DNA of 64,000 bases from Haliea sp. Its GTDB lineage: Bacteria; Pseudomonadota; Gammaproteobacteria; Pseudomonadales; Halieaceae. The stretch is from contig JAHEBM010000013.1 in NCBI GenBank assembly GCA_024642245.1, positions 1 to 64,000 of the forward strand, in the 5' to 3' direction. The notes below the pieces were generated by a model. The model was given only the letters and a program-made list of their open reading frames with translations, was not told the DNA's origin and searched no databases. Positions 46,152 through 55,506 of the stretch are shown here, in pieces (positions within the stretch are counted from its first letter, which is position 1; every line of letters begins with the position of its first letter). A program made the position numbers and the translations under genes.

Positions 46152-47963
46152 ATGCTCGGGCGCATTTTCCTCCCCTCCATCTTCCTGGTGCTGTCCTACG
46201 GCTTCTGGGTCAGCACGAGCTTCAAGGATATCGCCGCCGGGGTCGCGCTGTTCCTGTTCGGTATGCTGTGCATGGAGCAGGGCTTCAAGGCCTACAACGG
46301 TGGGGCCCTGCAGCGTATCCTCACCGCCAGCACCGACAGGCTGTGGAAGAGCCTGGCGTTCGGTATTGTCAGTACCACCCTGATGCAGTCCTCCTCGCTG
46401 GTGTCTGTCATCACCATATCCTTCCTCAGTGCCGAACTGATCGGTTTGCGCCAGGGCCTGGGTATTATCTTCGGCGCTAACCTGGGTACGACCACAGGCG
46501 CCTGGCTGGTGGCGGGTTTCGGCCTGAAAGTTAACCTCTCGGCCTACGCCATGCCCATACTGGTGTTTGGCGTGCTATTGCTGATGCAGGCGTCAAAAAA
46601 ATTGAAGGGCTTTGGCTGGGTACTGGTCGGCATTGGCTTCCTCTTCCTGGGCATACACTTCATGAAGGAGGGCTTCTCCGACTTTTCCAACCAGATCGAC
46701 CTGACACAGTACGCCATGACAGGTGTCGCCGGCCTGCTCGTGTTCACGCTCGTCGGCGTGGTTGCCACAGTCATCATGCAGTCCAGTCACGCCACCCTCA
46801 CCCTGATCATTACTGCCCTCGCCGCGGGCCAGATCAGTTACGAAAATGCACTGGCCCTGGCCATCGGTGCGAATGTGGGTACCACAATCACGGCGATTCT
46901 TGGCGCCATTGGTGCCAACGCCGCCGGCAAGCGACTCGCGGCGGGACACCTGATATTCAACGTTGCCACCGGCCTGGTGGCCCTGGTTTTCATACAGCTC
47001 CTGCTGGCCAGCGTCGACAGCCTGGGCGACTGGCTGGGCATCGCCAGCGACAACCACACGCTCAAGCTGGCACTGTTTCACACCCTTTTCAACCTGCTGG
47101 GCATTGCGCTGATGCTGCCTTTCCTCAACCGCCTGGTAAATGGGCTGGAGGGCGTACTGGCAGAAGACGAAACCCGGCGTGACCGTCCGCGCTTTCTCAG
47201 CGATGCTTCCCTCTCGCTGCCCCAGGTTGCACTGCAGGCGGTGACGAAAGAAACCAAGCACCTGTTCAGCAATGCTTTCACCCTCATCGCCCACGGTGTC
47301 AACCTGCACAGGGACAGCATCACCAGCGCTGCAGACCTGCAACCGGTGGCGGACGCTCCCGGCAAACTGATAGAGCTGGACCTGGATGACCAGTACGAGC
47401 GGATGATCAAGGACATCTACAGCGCCAATATCGAGTTTTTGAGTCGGGCCCAGGCCGCCGCCCCGGCCGAGTATGGCGACGCCTATAATGCGCTCCGGCA
47501 CGCCAATATGGACGTGGTGGCCGCAATCAAAGCGGTCAAACACCTGCGAAAAAACCTGCTGCACTATATGCAAAGCCCCAACCCGAAAATTCGCCGCGAG
47601 TACAACGGGTTCCGGGTACGGATCGGCGAGGTATTGCGTTCACTGGCGGTATTGCGAGAGACCGATGACAGTGTGGTGGCCCTGCTATCCCTGGACAGGA
47701 TCCGGGTCGAGTTCCTGGGTGATGAAAACGCGGCAGCATCGATCGCCGATACCCTCATTCGCGAGCATGCAATCACCTCCCAAATGGCCACCTCGCTCAT
47801 CAACGACGGTGCCTACGTCAGGGAAGTTATCCAGCGCTTACTGGACATGAACGAACAACTGCACCGGGCGGGACTGGCCTATGGTGATCCGGTACATGAC
47901 GAACTCGCTCTCAAGGCCGAGGAAATTGCCAATATCGCCAGGCATGCCGGTTCGGTGCGCTAA
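46152..47963 (+). CDS. Na/Pi cotransporter family protein with PhoU-like C-terminus
   Basis: A 603-residue inner-membrane protein of the NptA/YjbB type. Two inverted halves carry the QSS signature: TTLMQSSSLVSVITISFLSA (about 78-97) and TVIMQSSHATLTLIITALAAG (about 207-227), with GANLGTTTGAW and GANVGTTITA after them. From about residue 350 a helical PhoU-like domain follows (VTKETKHLFSNAF ... ADTLIREHAITSQMATSL). It takes up or exports phosphate with sodium. The small helical protein gene follows by 23 nt. Confidence 0.92.
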   Translation: MLGRIFLPSIFLVLSYGFWVSTSFKDIAAGVALFLFGMLCMEQGFKAYNGGALQRILTASTDRLWKSLAFGIVSTTLMQSSSLVSVITISFLSAELIGLRQGLGIIFGANLGTTTGAWLVAGFGLKVNLSAYAMPILVFGVLLLMQASKKLKGFGWVLVGIGFLFLGIHFMKEGFSDFSNQIDLTQYAMTGVAGLLVFTLVGVVATVIMQSSHATLTLIITALAAGQISYENALALAIGANVGTTITAILGAIGANAAGKRLAAGHLIFNVATGLVALVFIQLLLASVDSLGDWLGIASDNHTLKLALFHTLFNLLGIALMLPFLNRLVNGLEGVLAEDETRRDRPRFLSDASLSLPQVALQAVTKETKHLFSNAFTLIAHGVNLHRDSITSAADLQPVADAPGKLIELDLDDQYERMIKDIYSANIEFLSRAQAAAPAEYGDAYNALRHANMDVVAAIKAVKHLRKNLLHYMQSPNPKIRREYNGFRVRIGEVLRSLAVLRETDDSVVALLSLDRIRVEFLGDENAAASIADTLIREHAITSQMATSLINDGAYVREVIQRLLDMNEQLHRAGLAYGDPVHDELALKAEEIANIARHAGSVR

Positions 47964-47986
47964 GGTGACCAGCCCGGGACTCAATT

Positions 47987-48310
47987 ATGACTAACTCGAA
48001 GCTCTTCGATAAATTGCGTGGCCTGATTGAAGATCAGGGTAATACGGATAAAAAACACATCAAGAAAATACGCAAGGTCCTGCGCAAACTCAAGGAGCGG
48101 CAACGCGAGCTGAAGGAGCAACTGGATGCCGCGCAAAATCCCCAGGAGCTGCGCAAGATCGAGCAGGAAATCGAGGTGATCAAGCTCCAGCGAAGCAAGG
48201 GGGCGGCTGTCTACAAACAGCTGAAAAAGGACAGGAAAAAAAGAAAAGAGGGGGAAACCCGGGGCCCACTGCAAGTGGACCCGGGTGATGCTTCAGGGGT
48301 GGCTAATTAG
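47987..48310 (+). CDS. Small highly charged coiled-coil protein
   Basis: A 107-residue protein rich in Lys, Arg and Glu, predicted as an almost continuous coiled coil from about residue 20 to 85 (IRKVLRKLKERQRELKEQLD; LRKIEQEIEVIKLQRSKG). No membrane segment. It ends with a less ordered tail. Likely co-transcribed with the Na/Pi transporter. The family is not recognised by name. Confidence 0.65.
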   Translation: MTNSKLFDKLRGLIEDQGNTDKKHIKKIRKVLRKLKERQRELKEQLDAAQNPQELRKIEQEIEVIKLQRSKGAAVYKQLKKDRKKRKEGETRGPLQVDPGDASGVAN

Positions 48311-48313
48311 TTG

Positions 48314-48868
48314 TTAAATGGCGGCTGGCAGCGAAGCCGCTATAGCCCCGGCCAGGCGTTGCAGCAGGCTTTCCTCGGCCTTTACCAGCGGTGCATAACC
48401 GTCCCCCGCCAGGGCCTCTTGCTCCGAAAAGCTGTAGGTCTTGCGCGCCTCCCCCGAGATCACATCCCAATAGGCCACAAGAATAGCCGATCCACTGCCG
48501 TCGCCGTGTAACTGGTCAACCGTAACATCGACGCGGACCCTGGTGGACATCGTGGCGCTGGCGGCGATGCCCCGGCCGCTGTCACTGGACAGCTGTGTGG
48601 CCAGGTAGCGACGCAGGCTCACCTGGAGCGGCTCTGCCCAGACGTGATTCCTGGCGGCATGGACCTTGCCGTCACCCCTGGCCAGTACAAGTCCCGGCTG
48701 GTCGATATAACTCGCCACCGTGATAGTACCCAGGGCTATGCCACTGTCGACGATCGGCACGCCGCTCCCGGTGGCCACCTGCGATCGCAGCAGGTAGGTC
48801 TGGGGACCGGATGGCTGGCTGGAGCAGGCGGCCAGCAGCAGGGCCGCTAAAAGGCTGAGGAATCTCAT
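48314..48868 (-). CDS. pqiC: PqiC-type outer-membrane lipoprotein
   Basis: A 184-residue lipoprotein (lipobox LLAAC) of the YmbA/PqiC ABC-transport auxiliary family: YLLRSQVATGSGVPIVDSGIALGTITVASYIDQPGLV is the typical N-terminal strand set (about 24-60), followed by WAEPLQVSLRRYLATQL. It forms the outer-membrane end of the PqiB lipid conduit. It overlaps pqiB by 4 nt. Confidence 0.88.
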   Translation of the reverse strand: MRFLSLLAALLLAACSSQPSGPQTYLLRSQVATGSGVPIVDSGIALGTITVASYIDQPGLVLARGDGKVHAARNHVWAEPLQVSLRRYLATQLSSDSGRGIAASATMSTRVRVDVTVDQLHGDGSGSAILVAYWDVISGEARKTYSFSEQEALAGDGYAPLVKAEESLLQRLAGAIAASLPAAI

Positions 48869-50502
48869 TGGGGACGGGCCTCCGGTATGGGGTCAGCGGG
48901 ATAATCCGCGGGGAAAACCAGGGAATTGGGTTTTTCACTGAGCGTGCGAGTCAGCTCCTCGAGGTTACCAAGGGTGCGGTTCAATTCAAACACGCTGTTA
49001 CTCAGTGACTGGCCGACGGCGGAATCCGGCGACAGGTTCGACAACGCCTTACGCACGTCCACCAGCGTCTGGTTGAGTTCATCCGGCAGTGCCCGGGTAC
49101 CGTCATTGTCGAGTATCACCTGCAGCGAGGCCATTGTGCTCGTAAGTGACGCCAGGGTGCCGTCCAGGGTACCCAGCGCCGTGTTTGCGCTGTCGATCAC
49201 CGGCTCCAACGGCAGGGAATTGAGTTTATCCAACAAGGTAGAGACCTGCTGTTCCAACCGACCAAGCCCACTGGGGATACTCGGTATGACCTCATATCCA
49301 CTGAACTCCGCCTGCTCCCCCGCTGGCTGGTCCTTGTAGTAATCCATGCTCAAATATAATTTGCCGGTCAGCAGGCTGCCGGTTTGCAGGCTGACTCGCA
49401 GCCCCTTCCCGACCCAGGCGGGAAAATTCTTGCGCATGAATTCAAGCGTTTCGTCGCTGTCGCCGATGCCCAGCCGGCCCGGTTCCAGGTAAAACAGCAC
49501 GGGAATGGGCGTTCCCTCCCCCACCAGTCTCTCCTGGGCCAATTCCTTGATCAGGATACGCTCGACCTTACCGATCTGGATACCGCGGTACTCCACCGGC
49601 GCTCCCGGTTCGAGCCCACGCAATGATTGCTGGAACATGGAGACATAATAGGTCCTGTACCTGAAGGGGTCTTCTGTCAGTTCCCGGTAGGATTTAGCCA
49701 GTTTGTATACCGCCCCGGAACTCGCTTTTTCTCCCGGCGGCATGTCTGACAAGTTACCAAACGCGACACCGCCAAGCAGGATTGTCTCCAGCGAACTCGT
49801 GGTAACCTGGACGCCGGAAGCGGAAGCGTCGATACTGACGCCACTGGCATTCCAGAACCTGGAGTTCGTGGTAACCAGGTCGTCGTAAGGGGCATCGACA
49901 AAGGCGTCATACCTGATCTCTTTCTTATCACTGTCAAAGCTTACCGCTTCGATACGGCCCACCTTGAAGCCGTTATAGACAATGGCATCTCCCGCGCCAA
50001 TCGAACCGGCCTGCTGGCTGTAGAGCACGAGGCGAACCCCGGGCGCCTCCGCGGGCGTCAGCGGAGGCACCTCCAGACCGATGAAATCGCCCTTTTTACG
50101 CTTACCGATACCCGGATCCAGGTGGATATAGGCCCCAGACAAGAGCGTACCGATACCGCTGATGGAACCCGCACCAACACGCGCGCGCACTACCCAGAAG
50201 CGGGTGTCCTCGCGCAGCATGTCAGCGGCCGCACTGTCCATCTTGGCCGTGACGACAACCGTGTCCATGGATTCGCTCAGGGAGACGTTTTCCACAAGGC
50301 CTATATCGACATCGCGATAACGAATCTTGGTCTTGCCCGACTCCAGGCCTTCAGCAGTCTTGAACTCGACGGTAATTTCCGGGCCCTGGGTCATCTTGGT
50401 ATGGATAACCATGTACAACCCGACCAGCACGGCCACCACCGGGACAACCCAGATCGGGTTGAAACTCTTGCCGCTGCGTATCGTGGGCTTCATCTCATTC
50501 AT
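48865..50502 (-). CDS. pqiB: PqiB, MCE-domain intermembrane lipid-transport protein
   Basis: A 545-residue protein, nearly the same length as E. coli PqiB (546). One N-terminal membrane helix (IWVVPVVAVLVGLYMVIHT), then three MCE domains (VEFKTAEGLESGKTKIRYRD; VRLVLYSQQAGSIGAGDAIVYNGFKVG; LEPGAPVEYRGIQIGKVERI) and a C-terminal coiled coil (LNSLPLEPVIDSANTALGTL and further heptads) that spans the periplasm. It overlaps both neighbours in the operon. Confidence 0.93.
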   Translation of the reverse strand: MNEMKPTIRSGKSFNPIWVVPVVAVLVGLYMVIHTKMTQGPEITVEFKTAEGLESGKTKIRYRDVDIGLVENVSLSESMDTVVVTAKMDSAAADMLREDTRFWVVRARVGAGSISGIGTLLSGAYIHLDPGIGKRKKGDFIGLEVPPLTPAEAPGVRLVLYSQQAGSIGAGDAIVYNGFKVGRIEAVSFDSDKKEIRYDAFVDAPYDDLVTTNSRFWNASGVSIDASASGVQVTTSSLETILLGGVAFGNLSDMPPGEKASSGAVYKLAKSYRELTEDPFRYRTYYVSMFQQSLRGLEPGAPVEYRGIQIGKVERILIKELAQERLVGEGTPIPVLFYLEPGRLGIGDSDETLEFMRKNFPAWVGKGLRVSLQTGSLLTGKLYLSMDYYKDQPAGEQAEFSGYEVIPSIPSGLGRLEQQVSTLLDKLNSLPLEPVIDSANTALGTLDGTLASLTSTMASLQVILDNDGTRALPDELNQTLVDVRKALSNLSPDSAVGQSLSNSVFELNRTLGNLEELTRTLSEKPNSLVFPADYPADPIPEARPQ

Positions 50503-51109
50503 CGGTATTTTCCTGTTGGTCCCAGATTATCCTGGGGTCGAAACTCTCTGCTGCGATGATTGTAACCATTACCACACCGGCAAAAGCGACCGCGGCTGCG
50601 CCGGGAAGAATCACCAGCAGTCCGGTCAGGTGGACCAGTGCAACCAGGATCGACACGACAAAAACATCGACCATAGACCACTTGCCGATAAGTTCCGTGG
50701 CCCGGTACATCACGGTACGCTGGCGCGGGCCTGCCGACTTGCCACCGCTCACGCTCCAGCACAGGTAAAACAGGGTTATCAGCTTACCCAGGGGCACCAT
50801 CACGCTGGCGATAAAGATAATCGCGGCTATCGGCAAGGAGCCCATGTCTATGAGCAGGACCACACCACCGAGAATCGTACTCTCGGTCGAGTTCCCCAGC
50901 TGGTCGGTGATCATGATAGGCAGGACATTGGCCGGTATATACAGCACGGCCGCGGTAATCAGCAAGGCGAGGGTACGCTGAATGCTATTGGATTTACGCA
51001 GGTGCAGGTCCTCGCCACAGCGAGGACACTGGTGCAGGCTGGCATCGGCCAGATTCAAACAGAGATGGCAGGAGGCCAGGTTGCGCGATGCGGCCGTATC
51101 ACCGGGCAC
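50495..51109 (-). CDS. pqiA: PqiA-domain membrane protein, second half
   Basis: A 204-residue inner-membrane protein: zinc-ribbon pair CHLC/CPRC near residues 14-31, then four membrane helices with the PqiA motif VLYIPANVLPIMIT. It corresponds to the C-terminal half of E. coli PqiA (417 residues). It overlaps the preceding gene by 11 nt and pqiB by 8 nt. Confidence 0.88.
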   Translation of the reverse strand: MPGDTAASRNLASCHLCLNLADASLHQCPRCGEDLHLRKSNSIQRTLALLITAAVLYIPANVLPIMITDQLGNSTESTILGGVVLLIDMGSLPIAAIIFIASVMVPLGKLITLFYLCWSVSGGKSAGPRQRTVMYRATELIGKWSMVDVFVVSILVALVHLTGLLVILPGAAAVAFAGVVMVTIIAAESFDPRIIWDQQENTDE

Positions 51110-51734
51110 GGCTCACCCCCGCAAGGCGATCGAGCTCGCTCCAGTACTGGACCCGATCGAGACAGCCCACTGACGAAATAAACAACAGGGCGAAGGCGCC
51201 ATATCCCCAGAATGATATGCCCATCACAACGGTTGCCATGTGCCCTATTTTCACCAGGCTGACCAGCACACCGATAAAAAATACCTCTACCATCGCCCAG
51301 CCCTGCATGTGGAAAACCAGCCGGGTCACCGGAACCATCCACTCATAGAATTTGCCACGCACGATGCAGGTCGACAGGAGCAGTAGTAGCGCCAGTACCA
51401 CGCCCGGAATACAGATAATGAATCCGGCCACGAGCAGCGCAAGGTCCGGACGCCCCTGGTCGTAAAGCTGCTGCGTGGTTTGCGGCAAGGTCATGACACT
51501 CTCGAGGCCACTGGACTCGAAAGACAGGAAGGGAAAACTGCAGCCAATAACCAGGCAAACCAGCCCCGCTATGGCGTAGGACTGCAATTTTACGAAACCG
51601 TCGGCACGTACCCGGGTGAGGAATTCCCCGCAGCGGGCGCAGGACGCCTTTTCCCCATTGTGTAAACCGCTGACATCGTACAACAGGTCGCAGGAGGGGC
51701 ACGCCACCAGGAGGGAATCAGCTTCAGCGTCCAA
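51099..51734 (-). CDS. pqiA: PqiA-domain membrane protein, first half
   Basis: A 211-residue inner-membrane protein with zinc-ribbon pair CPSC/CARC (about 12-37) and four membrane helices (YAIAGLVCLVIGCSFPFLSF onward). It corresponds to the N-terminal half of E. coli PqiA. So the single PqiA of enterobacteria is encoded here by two overlapping genes. First gene of the pqiA-pqiA-pqiB-pqiC operon. Confidence 0.88.
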   Translation of the reverse strand: MDAEADSLLVACPSCDLLYDVSGLHNGEKASCARCGEFLTRVRADGFVKLQSYAIAGLVCLVIGCSFPFLSFESSGLESVMTLPQTTQQLYDQGRPDLALLVAGFIICIPGVVLALLLLLSTCIVRGKFYEWMVPVTRLVFHMQGWAMVEVFFIGVLVSLVKIGHMATVVMGISFWGYGAFALLFISSVGCLDRVQYWSELDRLAGVSRAR

Positions 51735-51876
51735 AATACTACCCCGGAATAGTGGCGATTTTCATGGGGTGCATTATATACACAGTCGGCCGGGCCTGTA
51801 TCCCAAATGATAGGGGCTGCGGGGTAAGAAAGCGCGCCAGCCCCGCGGGCAGTCAACGCGATAAGCTACGCCAGTG

Positions 51877-52464
51877 CTAGTGCCTGGTGGCCGCGCTGCC
51901 CCATAACTGCTGGAGCCGCTGGTCGCGCCCACAGTTCCACCGGTAATACTTGTAGCGCACGGGGTTCTTCAGGTAATAATCCTGGTGGTACTCCTCCACT
52001 GGCCAAAAAGCACCCGCCGACCTGACCTGGGTGTACACCTTGTCGGGCGCGAACCGCGTGGCGACAGCCTCAAGCGAATCTTGTGCCAGGCGGCGCTCCT
52101 CCGGCGTCGCGGGGAAAATAGCCGAGCGATAACTGGGCCCCTTGTCGCAAAACTGGCCGGCGGCATCCAGCGGATCGATATTGAGCCAGTACAGGTCCAG
52201 GAGCTGCCGGTAGCTTGTGACCTGCGGATCGTACGACACGCGAATTGCCTCGAAGTGGCCCGAATGGTCCCCCTGGTAAGTCGGGTTTGGGCGGGTGCCT
52301 CCGGTGAAGCCGGACACAACGTCTGACACACCCTCGCGTCCCTGGAAGGCCGCCTCCATGCACCAGAAACATCCCCCTGCAAACATCGCAGTGGCGGTTG
52401 CGCCCACGGCGGCTGGCGCAAGGACCAGCCACAGTAATACCGCCGCTAACGATCGTGCCACCAT
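51877..52464 (-). CDS. msrA: Exported peptide-methionine (S)-S-oxide reductase MsrA
   Basis: A 195-residue repair enzyme for oxidised methionine. A signal peptide (LAAVLLWLVLAPAAVGA) precedes the catalytic motif GGCFWCMEAAF, with the nucleophile Cys32 followed by a second Cys35. Further motifs are VSGFTGGTRPNPTYQGDHSGHFEAI (about 47-71) and YHQDYYLKNP. Export suggests repair of periplasmic proteins. Confidence 0.93.
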   Translation of the reverse strand: MVARSLAAVLLWLVLAPAAVGATATAMFAGGCFWCMEAAFQGREGVSDVVSGFTGGTRPNPTYQGDHSGHFEAIRVSYDPQVTSYRQLLDLYWLNIDPLDAAGQFCDKGPSYRSAIFPATPEERRLAQDSLEAVATRFAPDKVYTQVRSAGAFWPVEEYHQDYYLKNPVRYKYYRWNCGRDQRLQQLWGSAATRH

Positions 52465-52544
52465 GCCCCGCCCCTTCCTGAGTGTCTATTCAGTAGACAA
52501 GGCAACACTGCACCAGTTCCCCCCGGCTTTTCCTGCACCACCTG

Positions 52545-52784
52545 TTACGGGCAGGTAGGGTCGGGACGGCAGTCCTTCGAGTTCCCCTCGCACGTGTTGA
52601 TTTCCAGCACGTACCACAAGTAACAGCGGGAAAAAATGCCGTTGAGAATCAACGCAATGGCAATCAGCACCACGAACCACTCCACCGGGTTTATGGCCAC
52701 CTGCCCGTAGGCCCAGCCGAACAGCAAGATACCCAGTACCAGGCGCGCCACGCGTTCCACGTTTCCAATATTACGTTCTATCAT
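52545..52784 (-). CDS. Small DUF2892-type inner-membrane protein
   Basis: A 79-residue protein: ERNIGNVERVARLVLGILLFGWAYG (first helix), then WFVVLIAIALILNGIFSRCYLWYVL (second helix). IERNIGxxER is the DUF2892 signature; it also resembles the membrane tail of YgaP without the rhodanese domain. Three Cys lie in the short tail (NTCEGNSKDCRPDPTC). The ATG at 52784 has GAGG 8 nt upstream; the frame stays open to 52826. Confidence 0.82.
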   Translation of the reverse strand: MIERNIGNVERVARLVLGILLFGWAYGQVAINPVEWFVVLIAIALILNGIFSRCYLWYVLEINTCEGNSKDCRPDPTCP

Positions 52785-52993
52785 TTTGATGCCTCGCTGA
52801 GATTTAATTTCACGGGTAATACGCACTGCACGCGCCTCTGGATGAGTGTGACAAATTCACGCCCTGGCGAGGGCAGCGGCAATCGCCGGCGAACCACAGG
52901 ATGACCGCTTGCCGCCGTGCTTCTTTAGACCAAGGTGATCCCCTGACGTGGTCCAGGCGTAACATCACCACATTTCACACAACGGTATCTGCC

Positions 52994-53581
52994 ATGGCCT
53001 TGCCAAAACTGCTTGTCGCTGCCCTTTACACCCTGTTACTCGCGGGCTGCGGTTCCGTTTCTGTGCAGGACTACGCTGGCGCCACGCCCGAGCTGGTCCC
53101 GGAAACTTTTTTTAACGGGCAGCTGGACGCCCACGGCGTAGTCAAGGATCGCGGAGGCAGGGTAATCCGCAGCTTCAATGCCGATATCAAGGCCTACTGG
53201 CGCGATGGCGTCGGCACGTTAGAGGAAGATTTCCTGTTTGACGACGGGGAAAAAAGCCGGCGGGTATGGACGCTGACGCCTGATGGCAAAGGTCGCTACA
53301 CGGGCACGGCAGGCGATGTAGTGGGCGATGGCAGGATGAGCGTCGCAGGCAACAGCATATTCCTTGACTATGTGCTGCGCATTCCCTACAACGGGAGCAC
53401 CCTGGATGTCCGTATCGATGACCGCATGTACCTGGTGAACCCCCGGATACTGATAAACGAGTCGCGTATGATAAAGTTCGGCTTCGAGGTCGGACAAATC
53501 CTCCTGGTAATCGAAAAGCGCCCGGTAGGCGCCCATCCGGCCAGCCACAACGAGCCCCTGCAACAAACCCTGGAGCCCTGA
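52994..53581 (+). CDS. DUF3833 family lipoprotein
   Basis: A 195-residue lipoprotein (lipobox LLAGC). Family sequence: ETFFNGQLDAHGVVKDRGG, FLFDDGEKSRRVWTL, and a lipocalin-like run of strands ending in VGQILLVIEKRP. The function is unknown; such genes often sit near oxidoreductases of lipid or quinone metabolism. Its TGA overlaps the start of the dehydrogenase gene (TGATG). Confidence 0.85.
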   Translation: MALPKLLVAALYTLLLAGCGSVSVQDYAGATPELVPETFFNGQLDAHGVVKDRGGRVIRSFNADIKAYWRDGVGTLEEDFLFDDGEKSRRVWTLTPDGKGRYTGTAGDVVGDGRMSVAGNSIFLDYVLRIPYNGSTLDVRIDDRMYLVNPRILINESRMIKFGFEVGQILLVIEKRPVGAHPASHNEPLQQTLEP

Positions 53582-54585
53582 TGCAAGCAATACGACTGAA
53601 TAATCCCGGCGGACTGGACAAGCTCGAGCAGGTACCCCTGGATCCCACGCCGCCCGGGCCGGGACAGATACAGGTAGCCGTCAAGGCCAGCTCCCTGAAC
53701 TTCCACGACTATGCCGTCGTGGCAGGTATGATCCCGACATCAGACGGTCGTATTCCATTGTCAGATGGCGCCGGCGAGGTCACTGGTGTGGGCGAAGGTG
53801 TCACCGAGTTCGCCGTGGGCGACCGCGTACTGAGCTGCTTCTTCCCACACTGGCTCGACGGTTCACCTGCCTTCGAAAAGCTTGTCGGCGTACCCGGCGA
53901 TCACGCCGACGGCTTCGCCGCCACGAGCGTGACCATGGCGGCACAGGGCTTTACCCGGATGCCGCAAAACCTGGACTTCGAATCAGCCGCAACACTGAGC
54001 TGCGCGGGTCTCACCGCGTGGCGGGCACTTATGGTGGAGACCCACCTCAAGCCCGGTGACTGGGTGCTGGTACAGGGCAGCGGCGGGGTATCCGTCTTTG
54101 CACTGCAGCTCGCGCGAATGATGGGCTGCAAGGTGATTGCCACGTCGTCCTCCGACGAAAAGCTCGAGCGACTGGGCGCGCTGGGGGCCCACCACCTGAT
54201 CAACTATCGATCCGAACCCCGGTGGGGAGAGCGGGCCCTGGCGATCACCGGTGGGCGCGGCGTGGACCTGGTAGTGGAGGTTGGCGGCCCGGGCACCGTG
54301 CCACAGTCGGTCAGGGCTCTCGCGTTCGGGGGGTGCATCAGCATGATTGGCGTGCTCACGGGCTACGCGGGCGAAGTACCCACCACCGAACTGTTCCAGA
54401 AAAATGGCGCCATCAAGGGCATTACCGTGGGCAGCCGGCGGCACCAGCTGGACATGATTGCCGCGGTGGAGGCGAATGACCTGCGCCCGGTCATCGACAG
54501 CAGCTACCCGCTGGCGCAACTGGCAGACGCCTTCCGGCACCAGGAGTCACAGCGCCACTTTGGCAAGATTTGCATATCCGTCTAG
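53581..54585 (+). CDS. Zinc-independent MDR-family NAD(P)-dependent oxidoreductase
   Basis: A 334-residue medium-chain dehydrogenase/reductase. GroES-like N-terminal half (SSLNFHDYAVVAGMIP, LSDGAGEVTGVGEGV), then a Rossmann domain with VLVQGSGGVSVFALQLARMMG and VVEVGGPGTVPQSVRAL. The catalytic-zinc ligands of alcohol dehydrogenases are absent, so quinone- or enone-type reduction is likely. Translation is coupled to the DUF3833 lipoprotein. Confidence 0.88.
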   Translation: MQAIRLNNPGGLDKLEQVPLDPTPPGPGQIQVAVKASSLNFHDYAVVAGMIPTSDGRIPLSDGAGEVTGVGEGVTEFAVGDRVLSCFFPHWLDGSPAFEKLVGVPGDHADGFAATSVTMAAQGFTRMPQNLDFESAATLSCAGLTAWRALMVETHLKPGDWVLVQGSGGVSVFALQLARMMGCKVIATSSSDEKLERLGALGAHHLINYRSEPRWGERALAITGGRGVDLVVEVGGPGTVPQSVRALAFGGCISMIGVLTGYAGEVPTTELFQKNGAIKGITVGSRRHQLDMIAAVEANDLRPVIDSSYPLAQLADAFRHQESQRHFGKICISV

Positions 54586-54608
54586 CACCCCTCACTCAGC
54601 TGGGGGTG
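54586..54608. terminator. Possible bidirectional hairpin between convergent genes
   Basis: CACCCC (54586-54591) pairs with GGGGTG (54603-54608) directly after the dehydrogenase stop. There is no clear T-run on either strand. Confidence 0.35.
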
Positions 54609-54619
54609 TTGGCCGGGGG

Positions 54620-55249
54620 CTATCGCACAAAGCCGATGATGGATATGAAGTGGCAGATGCTGCCGGCGAGCACAAATATGTGCCAGATGCCGTGGGCGTG
54701 TGCCAGACGCCCCATTTTATCCATGACGTAGAAAATCACGCCGCCGGTATATGCCAGCCCCCCCGCCAGCAACCAGTAAAATGCGACGCCCGAAAGCGCT
54801 GACCTGAGACTGGCCATATCAAAGGAACAGGCCCAGCCCATGCCCAGGTAGATCACCAGCTGCCCCACTTTTACCGCGCGCCCCTTGAGGAATAACTCGC
54901 TGAGGATACCCAGCAGCGCCAGTCCCCAGACCACCGCCATGATAGGTATGCCATTGCCTTGTCGCAGGCAGATCAGCATATAAGGGGTATAGGTACCGGC
55001 GATCAACAGGTAGATGGATATGTGGTCAAACAGCTGGAACAGCTTTTTGAGTCCGGGCGGGTGAAAGCTGTGATACAGGGTGGACATGGTATATAGCAGT
55101 ACCATCGAAACACCAAATACGACGAAACTGCCGAGCACCCAGGTATCGCCCGACTGCAAACCCACCGTCAGCAGCGCACCCAGGCCCACCAGCGCCAGCA
55201 CGGCACCGACAAGATGGCTTATGCTGTTCAATTTTTCGCCGTAATACAT
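54620..55249 (-). CDS. trhA: Haemolysin III family (TrhA/YqfA-like) membrane protein
   Basis: A 209-residue protein with seven predicted membrane helices. Family motifs: GEKLNSISHLVGAVLALVG, LYHSFHPPGLKKLFQLFDH and, near the end, HAHGIWHIFVLAGSICHF, which supply the Ser/His/Asp set of the CREST-like metal site. E. coli TrhA acts in membrane fluidity and energy metabolism. It is monocistronic. Confidence 0.92.
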   Translation of the reverse strand: MYYGEKLNSISHLVGAVLALVGLGALLTVGLQSGDTWVLGSFVVFGVSMVLLYTMSTLYHSFHPPGLKKLFQLFDHISIYLLIAGTYTPYMLICLRQGNGIPIMAVVWGLALLGILSELFLKGRAVKVGQLVIYLGMGWACSFDMASLRSALSGVAFYWLLAGGLAYTGGVIFYVMDKMGRLAHAHGIWHIFVLAGSICHFISIIGFVR

Positions 55250-55320
55250 TCAATGGTCCGGTTGCTGGTGAACGGGTGCCAATGGTTACTCCGGTACCGG
55301 TTTAATGCAATAAAAATAGC

Positions 55321-55370
55321 AGCGGGCCCGGCCACAGCCTCCCGGTTCACATGGTATCGGCCCGCTTTTT
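55321..55370 (+). other. Terminator-like stem-loop with five T, no gene in front of it
   Basis: AGCGGGCC (55321-55328) pairs with GGCCCGCT (55359-55366), followed by more T. It lies in the 257-nt gap between divergent trhA and the outer-membrane protein gene, so it ends no known gene. It could close a short RNA or be a leader attenuator. Confidence 0.35.
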
Positions 55371-55506
55371 CACCTATGCTTGGCACCGACTCCACGGCTG
55401 GGATGCGTCGGCGGCACATTGGATACGCGCTACCGTGGATAAAAACCCGCTTTCACCTGCTTTACCATCGGCGGCCAAACATCAATCTTGTCAAGGAACT
55501 CGAACA

